This document shows, piece after piece, positions 26,917-36,543 of a stretch of DNA of 64,000 nucleotides. How positions within the stretch are numbered: position 1 is the stretch's first letter; the number at the start of each line of letters is the position of its first letter. The notes beneath the pieces were generated by a model. That model ran no database searches. It saw only the letters and a program-made list of their open reading frames with translations, and was not told where the DNA came from. The DNA comes from Lewinella sp038528965 (GTDB taxonomy: Bacteria; Bacteroidota; Bacteroidia; Chitinophagales; Saprospiraceae), in NCBI GenBank assembly GCA_038528965.1, contig JBCBEC010000006.1, forward strand, positions 223,587 to 287,586, written 5' to 3'. Both the position numbers and the translations under genes were made by a program.

Positions 26917-29049
26917 TTATTGACCTAAATCTACCCCTTCCAAATCATCAAACTTCATCATTAGGCCCCAGCCACCAAAATTTTCGGTTACTACAAACCA
27001 TAATTCGTTCTCGCCTTCTTCCAGATCAAGGAATAAGCGCTGGTGATAACCTATGGTGCCGCGGTAATCATTATCGCGAGATTGATACATCCGCTGACCA
27101 TCGTACAAGATTTTTCCGTTCAGGAATATTTTTCCAATATCTGAATAGCCAAACTGTACGCTCTTCGACTGCGGCCGATCAGATACAATATTGACGCGAG
27201 CGATTACGGTATTTTCATCATTGGTCAGCCTTCTGTGGCGGGCTAGGTTTACCAAGCCGTTGTACTCACAGTACACCTGCTCCCAGTTTAAGGCGTCGAT
27301 AAACTCCTTTGACGGATTTCGATCATCTAGATCGGAATGGTGAAAGGCCTCGGATAACTCCCACTGCGCGATGGTTTCTCTAGATGGCTTAGGTTTGGGT
27401 TGGTAATCGTAGTAAAAATCATAGTCCTCGATCTCCTTAATCCGAAAGTTGGCAAAATAGGCGTGATTATCCGTCCATAAGCTTACTTCTCCTTTTTCGT
27501 AAGGGTGCTTTAAGTCAAAAACGTGCAAGGCCAGATTATCCATATCATCCACATGGACCTCCATCCAGTCGTCCAGAATGGCCATTCTTACGTGCATCCA
27601 CTGGTTATCTCGGTAGTGGGTTGTCACGCCGGTATAGTTGTAACCAGAATACAATTGCCAGCCAGACACATCATTGAACACTGGAGTGTACTGCATAGCG
27701 TGGCTGGTGCCGGACTCGTGTGCTCTGAGGTAGTATTGCTCATAATTTTCGGTGTCTTGCGCTCTAAAGTTGATGCCAGCATTACAATACCCTTTGGGAA
27801 AGGCCACATCAAACTCCACAATCATATTCTTATAGGCAACCTCCTTTAGGGTGGCCATACCATCCTCCGCAAAAGTTAAGGCTGCTTTACCGTCTTTTTT
27901 GATTCGTTCATGAGCCCCAACAATTTCCCAGAATTCGGGATCGAATTCCACCTCGTATTCTGCATCTAGTGTATTGGGATCAGGAACATTCCATACGCCT
28001 GTGTTGATAAAGGGCTTAAGCCAGGCGTTCAATTCATCACCTTGGTCAGAGTTGGTGAAATACACATAAGCTGATTTTCGATCGAACGATATTTGGAAGT
28101 AGCTTTCAAAGTCGCCGTTGTTGCCGCCGTGCTGATAGATATAACCGTTCGGCATTTCCTCAATTACCCAAGCTAAGCCCCAGTTGATTGTACCATCCTC
28201 ATTTTGATGGCTATTGTTGAGAGCTGGCGTAACCTGGATTCTGAGCATCTCCGCGTAGCTCAGCTCACTTAGGATTTCCTGATTCATAATTGCTAATATG
28301 AACTTGGCAAAATCTCCTGTATTGGTAATCAAGGAAGCCGCCGGATTAGCTACCAGCGGGCGATAATAGTCCGTTGAAACGACATTGCCATTGTAATGCC
28401 CAGTGACCTTATCCTGATCCGTAAAGGGTGACCATATGAAGGTAGAGTGGGTCATTCCCAGCGGGCGAAACACCTCCTTTTGGAAGAGCTCTTCTAACGG
28501 TACATTCATGAGGTGTTCCAGCACTTTACCGAGATAGACGAAGCCTTCCCCCGAATAAGAGAAATCCGTTCCAGGAGTAAAATTGGTAGTCAGGGGACGA
28601 CCGTAACGCCAGTTGGGCAGACCTGTTTGGTGAGTCAGTACGTGCCGGGCGGTGATACGCTTATAGTTAGGATCATCTTGAAGATCAGTGTAGGTATAAT
28701 ACTCGTACAGTGGTTTATCCAAGTCAATGACCTTACGCTCTACCAACCTCATGACTAGAAACGCAAAGACCGGTTTTGACATGGAGGCTGCTTCGAAGGT
28801 ATTGCTCGCAGAGATCGCGTCCCGCCTTTCCGCATTTTGGTAGCCGAAAGTCTGATCAAGCACCACCCTTCCCTCTTCAATCAGCGCAAATGACAAGCCC
28901 GCCATATTAAGCTGTTTCCTACCAAGTTCAATGAGGCTCACTAAAGAGTCCAATGATTCTTGGTTACCCGTCAAAGCGGTGAAAGTAGCTTGCGCAGAAA
29001 CGCTGATGCCAATGGCTAAAGTCAGAAGGGTGGTGATTGTGTACTTCAT
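26917..29049 (-). CDS. Serine hydrolase fused to a DUF1080/LamG-like domain
   Basis: The 710-residue product has a signal peptide (MKYTITTLLTLAIGISVSAQ). It has a class C beta-lactamase-like domain to about residue 345, with the SxxK motif S89-M-S-K92, FSYSGEGFVYLG near the YxN position and HGGNNGDF as the third motif. Residues about 380-545 resemble a DUF1080-type jelly roll (MIVEFDVAFPKGYCNAGINF, MHVRMAILDDWMEVHVDD). The last about 165 residues are another all-beta, carbohydrate-binding-like domain. It may act on a cell-wall peptide or esters on a glycan. No sorting tail is seen. Confidence 0.82.
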   Translation of the reverse strand: MKYTITTLLTLAIGISVSAQATFTALTGNQESLDSLVSLIELGRKQLNMAGLSFALIEEGRVVLDQTFGYQNAERRDAISASNTFEAASMSKPVFAFLVMRLVERKVIDLDKPLYEYYTYTDLQDDPNYKRITARHVLTHQTGLPNWRYGRPLTTNFTPGTDFSYSGEGFVYLGKVLEHLMNVPLEELFQKEVFRPLGMTHSTFIWSPFTDQDKVTGHYNGNVVSTDYYRPLVANPAASLITNTGDFAKFILAIMNQEILSELSYAEMLRIQVTPALNNSHQNEDGTINWGLAWVIEEMPNGYIYQHGGNNGDFESYFQISFDRKSAYVYFTNSDQGDELNAWLKPFINTGVWNVPDPNTLDAEYEVEFDPEFWEIVGAHERIKKDGKAALTFAEDGMATLKEVAYKNMIVEFDVAFPKGYCNAGINFRAQDTENYEQYYLRAHESGTSHAMQYTPVFNDVSGWQLYSGYNYTGVTTHYRDNQWMHVRMAILDDWMEVHVDDMDNLALHVFDLKHPYEKGEVSLWTDNHAYFANFRIKEIEDYDFYYDYQPKPKPSRETIAQWELSEAFHHSDLDDRNPSKEFIDALNWEQVYCEYNGLVNLARHRRLTNDENTVIARVNIVSDRPQSKSVQFGYSDIGKIFLNGKILYDGQRMYQSRDNDYRGTIGYHQRLFLDLEEGENELWFVVTENFGGWGLMMKFDDLEGVDLGQ

Positions 29050-29111
29050 TTCATTTAATTGTGTTCAAGCTCAAATAGTATAGCGATTAAATGAAGAGAA
29101 GTGTTTTGCTA

Positions 29112-30494
29112 CTATTTGATCCAGATTTTTTCCACAAAGTAGTGCTGCGTTGCTTGTTCTTGAACCTTCAATAAATATACCCCACTTGGTATTCCCTCGA
29201 TATTCAAGACTTGTCTATTTTCTGGAAAGGACCTGACCAACTGCCCGTTTACGCTTAGCAACTCCACTCCTAAGCTTAAACTATTGGCATACTCTAAATA
29301 AAGGAAGTTGCTAACAGGATTGGGGTAAACGGAAATTGCCAGACCTTGTAGTTCGTGTATTGAGGTGATTAAATCATCACCATCGCAGTCTTCATCGATA
29401 CCGTTATTCGCAATTTCTTCGGCATCCGGATTGATAGCAGCATCATCGTCATTACAATCGGTCTCGGTCGAGAAGCCATCGCCATCCAGATCAACATATA
29501 CGGTAAATTCCTGCTGTAGTGTGTCCGCCAAGCCGCAGCTGGAGGCGACCAAGGTAACGGTATAATTGCCCTCAGCAGCATATTCGTGGACGGGATTGTC
29601 GAGCGTGGAAACGTTGCCGTCACCAAAATCCCAGCTTACTTCATCGGCATAAGTAGACGTATTCTCAAAGGTCAATACGTTGATGGCCGGATTGGCAGTA
29701 AAGTCTGCGATGGGATCGTAGGCGCCTATATTCCACTCCGCCAAGTCACTGTATACAATCAGTCTCACTGCGGCTTTAATGTCGGCAGCCATATCTTCAT
29801 CCAGTGAGCTATTGAAAGTGATTAAAGTGGGATCCTTTCGGAAAATGATGGTGTAGAAGGTAATCGCCGCCAGATAAGAACCCCGAATGGTGGGGTGTGA
29901 GCCATCGCCAGTGTAGAGGTCAATTTCTGGATGGTTATCCCGGACGTAATGCCAGACTTCCCCAACCGGAGAAACCAGGGCTTCATTGTCTTCCGCCATG
30001 ATCCGATAGCGCAAGTTGAGCATACTGTCCATGCCCTCGTAGGTACACAACCAGGGTAAGATGGCGCAGTTGCTTTGGTCGCCGTTTTCCCGCCCCCAAG
30101 TCATGTAGAAGATGGGGCGAGTACAAGCGTTATTGGCTCGAATAGAATCACACAATTGCGCAGCGAAGGGGTAAACTTCGTTGGCCACCTGCCAATCCCC
30201 AAAAGAGGGCAGCTGACTTTGTTCTTGTAGCACGACGTGGTCCCAATCATCCGAATTGATTTTGTTCAGGGCATTCGGATTGCTGGCGTGGTCACTCAGT
30301 CGTGCTCCGCCGGGTGTATGCCGGGTATAAATGAGCGTATCACCAACCGATAGCGCAGCGTCACCGACCAATTTGGGCAGGTTGTTATTATTGGTATAAC
30401 TATTACCGATGAAAAGGACTTTTTTCGTTTGGGCACTCAGGGAAAGGGCAAAGAAGAGAAGTAAAAGTAGTTGTGTAAATTTCATTTCTTTCAT
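29112..30494 (-). CDS. Secreted SGNH-like hydrolase with PKD domain and type IX sorting tail
   Basis: The ATG at 30494 (MKEMKFTQLLLLLFFALSLSA) gives a signal peptide and a product of 460 residues; an ATG at 30485 is equally usable. The N-terminal half carries the GDSL/SGNH signature LFIGNSYTNNNNLP and a C-terminal DGSHPTIRGSYLAA block, close to the DUF4886-like family. A PKD domain (WDFGDGNVSTLDNPVHEYAA) follows, then an Asp-rich motif (DLDGDGFSTETDCNDDD, MopE-like). It ends in a Por sorting domain starting VYPNPVSNFLYLEY. It is probably an exported esterase; the substrate is unknown. Confidence 0.85.
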   Translation of the reverse strand: MKEMKFTQLLLLLFFALSLSAQTKKVLFIGNSYTNNNNLPKLVGDAALSVGDTLIYTRHTPGGARLSDHASNPNALNKINSDDWDHVVLQEQSQLPSFGDWQVANEVYPFAAQLCDSIRANNACTRPIFYMTWGRENGDQSNCAILPWLCTYEGMDSMLNLRYRIMAEDNEALVSPVGEVWHYVRDNHPEIDLYTGDGSHPTIRGSYLAAITFYTIIFRKDPTLITFNSSLDEDMAADIKAAVRLIVYSDLAEWNIGAYDPIADFTANPAINVLTFENTSTYADEVSWDFGDGNVSTLDNPVHEYAAEGNYTVTLVASSCGLADTLQQEFTVYVDLDGDGFSTETDCNDDDAAINPDAEEIANNGIDEDCDGDDLITSIHELQGLAISVYPNPVSNFLYLEYANSLSLGVELLSVNGQLVRSFPENRQVLNIEGIPSGVYLLKVQEQATQHYFVEKIWIK

Positions 30495-30538
30495 GATGAT
30501 TGAGTTATCGCCATTTCGGCTAGCCAAGTATACTCAAT

Positions 30539-31432
30539 TTAATCGGCTAGGTTTCTGGCGATGAAGGTCCAGAGCTTTTCGGCGTAAGCTTCTCCCCCCG
30601 TTCGGAATAGGCCAGCATGTCCACCGCCGGCAACGACAACCCATTCCTTATCGACCGACTTTAGGTTGTCGAATAGCTGTTTACCGTATTCTACCGAGAT
30701 ATTTTCATCCGCATCTCCGTGCGCAATGAGAACAGGCTGCTCAATGCTTTGTACAGCTACGATGGGCTTTACGTCATTTGGGTCAAAATTGGCAATCTTG
30801 CCGGCTCGCCAGAGCGCGTAGTTGGAAGCGGGCTTGATCCCTATCCCCCACATCAGCCGCTTGGCATAGTCATGGACAATCTGCCGCATATCCGTGAACG
30901 TACTTTCAATCAGCCCGAATTCCAGGCGTGGATCTATTGCCAATGCTTGCAGGGCGATAGCACCGCCAAGAGAATTACCCCAAACACCTACTTGGACATC
31001 TGGGTTTTGCGCTTTGATATAATCTACAATCTTGGAAACATCCTGCTTTTCGTAGAATCCGTAGGTGTTGTATTGACCACCACTTTCCCCGTGCCCTCGG
31101 CCATCAAAAACAATGGTTTCTATGCCTTGCGCAGCAAGGTTTTTTGCTAGTGGTAGGCCGTGTTCTTTACAACTCCCTATTCCGTGGAGAGAGATGATGA
31201 CCCCCTTCGCAGTATCCAGATCACTTTTCACCCAATAGCCTTTGAGTAGTACACTATCCGCACCGTAAATACTGAGCGATTCGCTTACCAGGCCATAGTC
31301 AGCAGGGGAGGTCGTTTTATCGACTCGAAATGGCGAGATAATCGCGTAAGGTGCAATTTTATGGAGTGCAGCGAAGGCAAGGAGTACCAGTAGAACGATG
31401 GTTCCTACGGCAAGTTTTAGCCATTTATTCAT
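30539..31432 (-). CDS. Membrane-anchored alpha/beta hydrolase
   Basis: The 297-residue product has one N-terminal membrane segment (WLKLAVGTIVLLVLLAFAAL) followed by an alpha/beta hydrolase. The oxyanion strand is ISLHGIGSCKEHG, the nucleophile elbow GNSLGG, the acid lies in IAHGDADENISVEYG and the histidine in GGGHAGLF near the C-terminus. It resembles the YqkD/BEM46-type hydrolases on the envelope. Upstream, 53 bp away, is a short membrane protein gene on the same strand. Confidence 0.85.
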   Translation of the reverse strand: MNKWLKLAVGTIVLLVLLAFAALHKIAPYAIISPFRVDKTTSPADYGLVSESLSIYGADSVLLKGYWVKSDLDTAKGVIISLHGIGSCKEHGLPLAKNLAAQGIETIVFDGRGHGESGGQYNTYGFYEKQDVSKIVDYIKAQNPDVQVGVWGNSLGGAIALQALAIDPRLEFGLIESTFTDMRQIVHDYAKRLMWGIGIKPASNYALWRAGKIANFDPNDVKPIVAVQSIEQPVLIAHGDADENISVEYGKQLFDNLKSVDKEWVVVAGGGHAGLFRTGGEAYAEKLWTFIARNLAD

Positions 31433-31485
31433 CTTGTCATTTTAGTTGTGGTAATAGAGCTCCACAAAACTTCAAAAGCAAATTC

Positions 31486-31752
31486 CTAAGCTGTTTCTCG
31501 GGCGCTAATCTCCGCCTGAATCTCCTTCAGCTTCGCTTTCTGGACCTGTGAACTCTTAACCAAACCGCTAATCATAAGTAAAGGAATCACGATATAGAGA
31601 AAGCCAAATCCGTTTTTCACGATGCCAAAGATCATCACTCCAGCTAAGATGCCTACACCAAAAGCGGAAAGCCAATCATTACGTTTGAGCTTTTTTTCTT
31701 CTGCTTGTAGTTCTTCGAGGGTCAGCGCGCTGTAATTCTTTTGTTCTGCCAT
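31486..31752 (-). CDS. Small two-helix membrane protein
   Basis: The 88-residue product has a charged N-terminus (LTLEELQAEEKKLKRNDW), two hydrophobic segments (FGVGILAGVMIFGIVKNG and FLYIVIPLLMISGLV) and a helical, charged tail. The arrangement is common in Bacteroidota and has no known function. It lies 53 bp upstream of the alpha/beta hydrolase gene and may be transcribed with it. Confidence 0.65.
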   Translation of the reverse strand: MAEQKNYSALTLEELQAEEKKLKRNDWLSAFGVGILAGVMIFGIVKNGFGFLYIVIPLLMISGLVKSSQVQKAKLKEIQAEISARETA

Positions 31753-32132
31753 GTTTTTGTAATGGTTAAGTCTTGGTGTTCACTCAGAGCGATACAATGG
31801 GGAACTCCTTTAAGATTTTCGAAGATAGTAGGTATTGACTAAACCATGGGGTGGGTTGCTCTATTGTGGGATGAAGGTACTTTCAAGTCGGTTCTGTAGA
31901 TGGTTTCGCGGAATTCATTCCGCTTGCAATTCCCACTGCGGAATGAATTCCGCGGAACTAATAAGGGTAATATAATCTGAACGCTCTTCCTACTGTAGCA
32001 TTCCCGTTCGTAGGGCTGTTCCTTCCGCCGGGAAGGTTATGGGTTCCGTTAATGGATAAAAGAAGCATCCCGTAGGCAGGGGTCCTAATTTCGTGTCAAG
32101 AATGATTATGATCTACCGGAAATAGGCACTGA
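31753..32132. other. Intergenic region with repeat fragments
   Basis: No gene is seen in this 380-bp stretch between divergent genes. It holds the strong palindrome at 31907-31954, a short hairpin CCTTCC-GCCG-GGAAGG near 32011-32026, and GTAGG-containing segments near 32000-32070. Those segments look like the degenerate dispersed repeats found in many Bacteroidota genomes. The TonB-receptor promoter must also lie here, but I see no convincing -7 box. Confidence 0.5.
31907..31954. repeat. Palindrome with 17-bp perfect arms
   Basis: CGCGGAATTCATTCCGC (31907-31923) pairs with GCGGAATGAATTCCGCG (31938-31954) around a 14-nt loop. No T-tract follows. The shape is that of a REP-like element rather than a terminator. 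Confidence 0.7.
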
Positions 32133-34490
32133 ATGAACAGGTTATACATCCCAGCTATCATATGTCTTCTCTTAGGGTTGTTCTGCAATTTGGCGCAAGC
32201 CCAACAGACCATCAAAGGGGTAATCACCGATAAAGATGCGCAGACCCCCATTGGCTTTGCCACCATTTTTGTCCAAGGCAGCGACACCATAATTGGGAGC
32301 ACCAGCGATATGGATGGAAAATTCAAGCTGGAAAATGTACCATTGGGCCGGCAAACCATTGTGGCCACTTTTCTGGGCTATGAAACAGCGGTATTACCGA
32401 ACATTGAAGTGACCGCCGGAAAAGAAGTGATTCTGGAAATTGCGCTGACGGAAAGCTACGAAACGCTGGAAGAGGTAGTCGTAAGTGCCGATGCCTACAA
32501 GTCGGAAACCGTTAATGAATTAGCCACCGTCAGTGCCAGAACCTTAACCATTGAGGAGGCGAGCCGCTACGCAGCTTCGATTGCGGATCCAGCACGCCAG
32601 GCACAAAATTTTGCCGGTGTCACCAACGGTGGTGATGATGTCAATAACGATATTATCATTAGAGGAAACTCTCCGCGGGGACTGCTGTGGCGATTGGAGG
32701 GAATTGAGATTCTCAACCCCAATCATTTTGCGTCCCTAGGTGGTTCGGGTGGTGCCGTGAGCATGCTGAGTTCCAATGTGCTGACCTCATCCGATTTCTT
32801 TACCGGTGCCTTCCAGGCGGAGTTTGGTAACGCACTATCAGGTGTTTTTGACTTGCGGTTTCGAAAAGGGAATGACGAAAAGCAAGAAACAACTATTGGG
32901 GCAGGCTTTCTGGGGCTGGAAGTAGCCGCGGAGGGCCCCTTTTCAAAAGGTGGTGGTGACTCTTATTTATGCAACTATCGCTACTCGACACTTTCTATCC
33001 TAAATGCGATGAACATACAAGTAGCGGGTGATGCGCTGCCCACTTATCAGGACTTGAGTTTCAATATCAACCTGGATGCGAAGAAGCTCGGCACATTTAA
33101 CGTCTTTGGCATAGGCGGTATCACTAAAGCAGATTTCCGAACGCAGCGGGAAGGACAAGAAGGTGCTTTCGATCAAGAAATTGATGACTCCGCTACGGGA
33201 ATCGTAGGCGTTAAGCATCTGAAGTTTCTCAACAATAAAGCTTACATCAAAACGGTGGGTGTGGTAGGTTTAAGTGATACGCGCTATCGCTTTAATTTGA
33301 TCGACAATAATGTGTCACAACCAGATTACGAAGAGGAAAGCCAGCGGCAGCAGTACCGGCTTTCTACCGTGTACAATCACAAGTTTAACGCCAGACACGT
33401 GTGGCGGTCCGGCTTGATCTACAGCAATGTAACTAGTGATTATGCCTACAAATTTAATGAAGACAACAACTTCAGAACGGTACTGGATATTGGTGGTCCC
33501 TCCAATCAATGGCAAGCCTATAGCCAGTGGAAATGGCGGATTACGAAAGACCTTACGTTGAACTCCGGCTTCCACTACCTCTACTATGATCTAAACGCCC
33601 AAAGTTCCTTCGAGCCACGACTGGGATTAAAGTGGAAGATCAATGATAAGCAGTCCTTAAGCCTTGGTGGTGGACTACACAGCCGAGCAGAGGACAATAC
33701 CGTCTACCTGGTAGAAATAGATGGCGATAATACTCGGCTGCAACCCAATCGCGAACTGGGATTGGGGAAAGCTGCCCATGTAGTTTTAGGCTACGATTGG
33801 AATATCAATCCGCAGCTGCGATTCAAGGTAGAGACCTATTATCAGTCTCTTTATAATATTCCTATTTCCGCCGACGCAGAAGAACGTTTTTCGGTGATCA
33901 ACGCACAATCTGCCTATGATTTTGTGTACCGCGAAGACACCTTGCGAAATGATGGGACCGGTAGAAACTATGGTATAGAGCTTACGCTAGAGCGCTTCTT
34001 GCACAACAACTTCTACTACCTTGCCACCTTATCGTTGTACCAATCGGAGTTCAGTATGGATGGGGAGACTTATTTCAACAGTCTCTTCAACGGCAACTAT
34101 GTTTTTAATGCCTTAGCCGGAAAGGACTTCCTGTTGGGGGAGGACCAGAATAACACCTTGGGACTGAATGTCAAGGCTACCTTTTTTGGTGGGCAGCGCT
34201 TTACGGATATTGATTTAGCAGCCTCTAGGGCCGCGGGCTATACCGTGTATTCCAATACGCCATTTACCGGTAAGGTCAATGATTACTACCGTTTCGATGT
34301 GGGCGTCAACTACAAGATCAATCGCAGTAGGTCTACGCACACTTTCAGCCTTAATATTCAAAACCTGACGAACCGTTTGAATGAGCGCTCCAGAGATAGT
34401 TTCTACGATCCGGCCAGCGATCAAATCGTTGTTCGGACTACTTCGCAGGCGGGGCTAATTCCGGTGTTGCAATATAAGGTAAGCTTTTGA
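32133..34490 (+). CDS. TonB-dependent outer-membrane receptor
   Basis: The 785-residue product has a signal peptide (ending CNLAQAQ) and a carboxypeptidase-regulatory-like domain (IKGVITDKDAQTPIGFATIF, residues 24-105). A plug domain follows, with IIIRGNSPRGLLWRLEGIEI and an SSNVLTSSDFFTGAFQAEFG segment, and then a 22-strand-type barrel ending VLQYKVSF with a terminal aromatic residue. The CarboxypepD_reg domain is typical for Bacteroidota receptors. No SusD-like gene is adjacent, so it may import a metal chelate or small molecule rather than a glycan. The substrate is not identified. Confidence 0.9.
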   Translation: MNRLYIPAIICLLLGLFCNLAQAQQTIKGVITDKDAQTPIGFATIFVQGSDTIIGSTSDMDGKFKLENVPLGRQTIVATFLGYETAVLPNIEVTAGKEVILEIALTESYETLEEVVVSADAYKSETVNELATVSARTLTIEEASRYAASIADPARQAQNFAGVTNGGDDVNNDIIIRGNSPRGLLWRLEGIEILNPNHFASLGGSGGAVSMLSSNVLTSSDFFTGAFQAEFGNALSGVFDLRFRKGNDEKQETTIGAGFLGLEVAAEGPFSKGGGDSYLCNYRYSTLSILNAMNIQVAGDALPTYQDLSFNINLDAKKLGTFNVFGIGGITKADFRTQREGQEGAFDQEIDDSATGIVGVKHLKFLNNKAYIKTVGVVGLSDTRYRFNLIDNNVSQPDYEEESQRQQYRLSTVYNHKFNARHVWRSGLIYSNVTSDYAYKFNEDNNFRTVLDIGGPSNQWQAYSQWKWRITKDLTLNSGFHYLYYDLNAQSSFEPRLGLKWKINDKQSLSLGGGLHSRAEDNTVYLVEIDGDNTRLQPNRELGLGKAAHVVLGYDWNINPQLRFKVETYYQSLYNIPISADAEERFSVINAQSAYDFVYREDTLRNDGTGRNYGIELTLERFLHNNFYYLATLSLYQSEFSMDGETYFNSLFNGNYVFNALAGKDFLLGEDQNNTLGLNVKATFFGGQRFTDIDLAASRAAGYTVYSNTPFTGKVNDYYRFDVGVNYKINRSRSTHTFSLNIQNLTNRLNERSRDSFYDPASDQIVVRTTSQAGLIPVLQYKVSF

Positions 34491-34520
34491 GTTAGGTTCG
34501 GCTACTGTTTAGCTATTCCG

Positions 34521-34925
34521 TTATTTCCGCTCAAGGATATCAAGATTAACATGGTATTCAAATTCCCGACGGAAATAGAATTCTGTCGTAATATCATCTT
34601 TTTCATCATCTTCTGGATATCTTGTAAACCTGATCAGGACATTCCCTGGCACAATTCGTTCTATCTTAAAAAGCTCATAGAAACTCCGAACATCTGGCAC
34701 TGTTTGGAGCCTGCTTCTACTAATCATTCCTTTATCGTTCTGCAAGCAGTAAAAGGTACTATCGCTGTTAAATACGATAGTGGTATTCGCCCCTATGTTA
34801 GCTCGCTGTCTTAGATATTCTAACTCGATTGTTACGACATCGTCTGTATCAGGATTTGCAATGTAAAAATGGAACTTGCTATTTTGCCAGAAGCACTTTA
34901 TGCTGCTTCCATTCTTAATAAGCAT
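34521..34925 (-). CDS. Unknown small protein
   Basis: The 134-residue product lacks a signal peptide and has an all-beta pattern (SKFHFYIANPDTDDVVTIEL, then VLIRFTRYPEDDEKDDITTE). I do not recognise a family. It starts 6 bp after the stop of the leucine-rich lipoprotein gene upstream, so the two are probably co-transcribed. Confidence 0.55.
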   Translation of the reverse strand: MLIKNGSSIKCFWQNSKFHFYIANPDTDDVVTIELEYLRQRANIGANTTIVFNSDSTFYCLQNDKGMISRSRLQTVPDVRSFYELFKIERIVPGNVLIRFTRYPEDDEKDDITTEFYFRREFEYHVNLDILERK

Positions 34926-34931
34926 AACTCT

Positions 34932-35807
34932 CTATTTTTCATTTACCGTAAGTAACTCTTCTATTCTCTTCAGCTCTTCCTTCTCTGTTTCGGTCAGTTG
35001 CTGGTGGTGAATTTTTAGCTCTTCCAGGTTCGATTTCGATAAGCCTTTTGGAAGGCCAGAAAGTGTATTGTACCAAGTCTGGAAGGTGGCTTTTTTCAAG
35101 CAGGCGTTTTTTGATAAATCCAGCGTAGTTAAATCAATAACGCCAACGCGGTAAGCACCTAGTGTGAGTTCTTGCAAACAACTTAGCTGATCCAGGTCTG
35201 GCGGGAAAGTATCAAAACCAGAATAGGCCAAGTGAATAACCTGGAGATTGGGCGCCCGGCGAAAGCTCTCCATTCCGGAAAAAGTTGATTTCTCACCAGT
35301 CAGTACTTTTAGCTGGCTTGGCCAATTCTCGTCCGTATCGAAATTGACGACGGAGGCAAAGAATTCGACCACCTTCAGTTTTGGAAAAATATCTAAGCCA
35401 TTGATACCGGTGCGGCTATAGATGGTTACCCTTTCCACATTGCTAAAAACTGCGTATTTACTTGGGATCGTATCAAACTCGGAAAAGTTGATCGATTTTA
35501 TCTGGCCCGCCAGGGAATCCTGGGACCATTCGTTAAACAGCTCTTCATTTTTCCTTCTCGAACGCTCGCTATTATGAAAGCCTAAATCGGTCGAGTAATT
35601 GTTGGTGTAGTCTACTGGTCTACAAGCACAGCTCGGAGCAGGAGTAGGATCGGCGGTGCTGGAAGTTACGGATGGGCTTCCTTCGGATTGTGCAGTTTCC
35701 TCCACCAGTTCCTGCTGGTTTTCTACAGGTGATTCATCATCTGGAATCTGGGTTTCACACCCCAGCACCAACAAGGAAAACAGGATTGTGAATAGTTTGA
35801 GTTTCAT
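34932..35807 (-). CDS. Leucine-rich-repeat-like lipoprotein
   Basis: The 291-residue product has a lipobox (LLVLGC, Cys 17) followed by a Ser/Pro/Glu-rich linker to about residue 60. From about residue 105 short LRR-like units appear (GLDIFPKLKVVEFFA, APNLQVIHLAYSGFDTFP, LSCLQELTLGAY, KSNLEELKIHHQQL). The C-terminus is a charged helix. It is probably an envelope-anchored binding protein. It lies first in a two-gene unit with the next small gene. Confidence 0.7.
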   Translation of the reverse strand: MKLKLFTILFSLLVLGCETQIPDDESPVENQQELVEETAQSEGSPSVTSSTADPTPAPSCACRPVDYTNNYSTDLGFHNSERSRRKNEELFNEWSQDSLAGQIKSINFSEFDTIPSKYAVFSNVERVTIYSRTGINGLDIFPKLKVVEFFASVVNFDTDENWPSQLKVLTGEKSTFSGMESFRRAPNLQVIHLAYSGFDTFPPDLDQLSCLQELTLGAYRVGVIDLTTLDLSKNACLKKATFQTWYNTLSGLPKGLSKSNLEELKIHHQQLTETEKEELKRIEELLTVNEK

Positions 35808-35856
35808 TGGTCCGGTATTGTATTAGAGCGTATTGACTGAAGTGGCGCAATCTCCC

Positions 35857-36477
35857 TTAGTCCTCCATAGGAATCGTCCCAATCATTTGACCTGCCTTTA
35901 GCACAAATAGCATGTTTGCGATGGGCGCGTTTCCGTAACTATCATCTTGCCAGGCATTTCTGTGCATAGCTACAAATGCGTTGATCAGTTCTGGTTCGGC
36001 CTGCCGATCCATTACTAGCATACATCTTCTTCTGGGAATAGTGACTAAGATTTCCTCTGCATCTAACATTTCGTGGGCTTTCATCATGTGTTCCTTTACC
36101 AGAATGCGCTCACTAGAAAACTCCATCCCACTGGATACGAGCAGTTTTTTGTCAAATCTTGAGGCATACTCAAAGCTAGTTTCGTATTCGCCAAGATTTT
36201 TATACGCGTCCACTAGGATTTGATTCGGATCCAAGTCCTTTAAATCCAGCTGGGTTAGGAAAAGTACATTCTCGGGTGTGTCGTAGCCAAACCCGATCAC
36301 TACTTGCGGATCCTCCTCGCTGCCGACCAATACCTGCCGGAGTGCTCCCGCTTGCAGGCCAGGCCAAGCGCCGTTCTTTAGCACGGGATAGACTTTATAT
36401 TCCCTACTATTTTTTTGCTCAACCAAGCGATCTATTTTTTCATCACTCGGTTTCTTCCCGAAAAAAGACTTCCACAT
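35857..36477 (-). CDS. Unknown protein, DUF1444-like
   Basis: The 206-residue product starts MWKSFFGKKPSDEKIDRLVEQ and has no signal peptide. The general arrangement of N-terminal LKNGAWPGLQ, central EILVTIPRRRCMLVMDRQ and C-terminal LFVLKAGQMIGTI recalls the DUF1444 family, whose role is unknown. The match is from memory and weak. It lies in an accessory region of lipoproteins and unknown genes. Confidence 0.5.
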   Translation of the reverse strand: MWKSFFGKKPSDEKIDRLVEQKNSREYKVYPVLKNGAWPGLQAGALRQVLVGSEEDPQVVIGFGYDTPENVLFLTQLDLKDLDPNQILVDAYKNLGEYETSFEYASRFDKKLLVSSGMEFSSERILVKEHMMKAHEMLDAEEILVTIPRRRCMLVMDRQAEPELINAFVAMHRNAWQDDSYGNAPIANMLFVLKAGQMIGTIPMED

Positions 36478-36543
36478 AATCGTTTGCTTAAGGTTTCTCG
36501 AAAGGAAACCTATGATTTAAACACAATTTCACACCCGCTCCGA

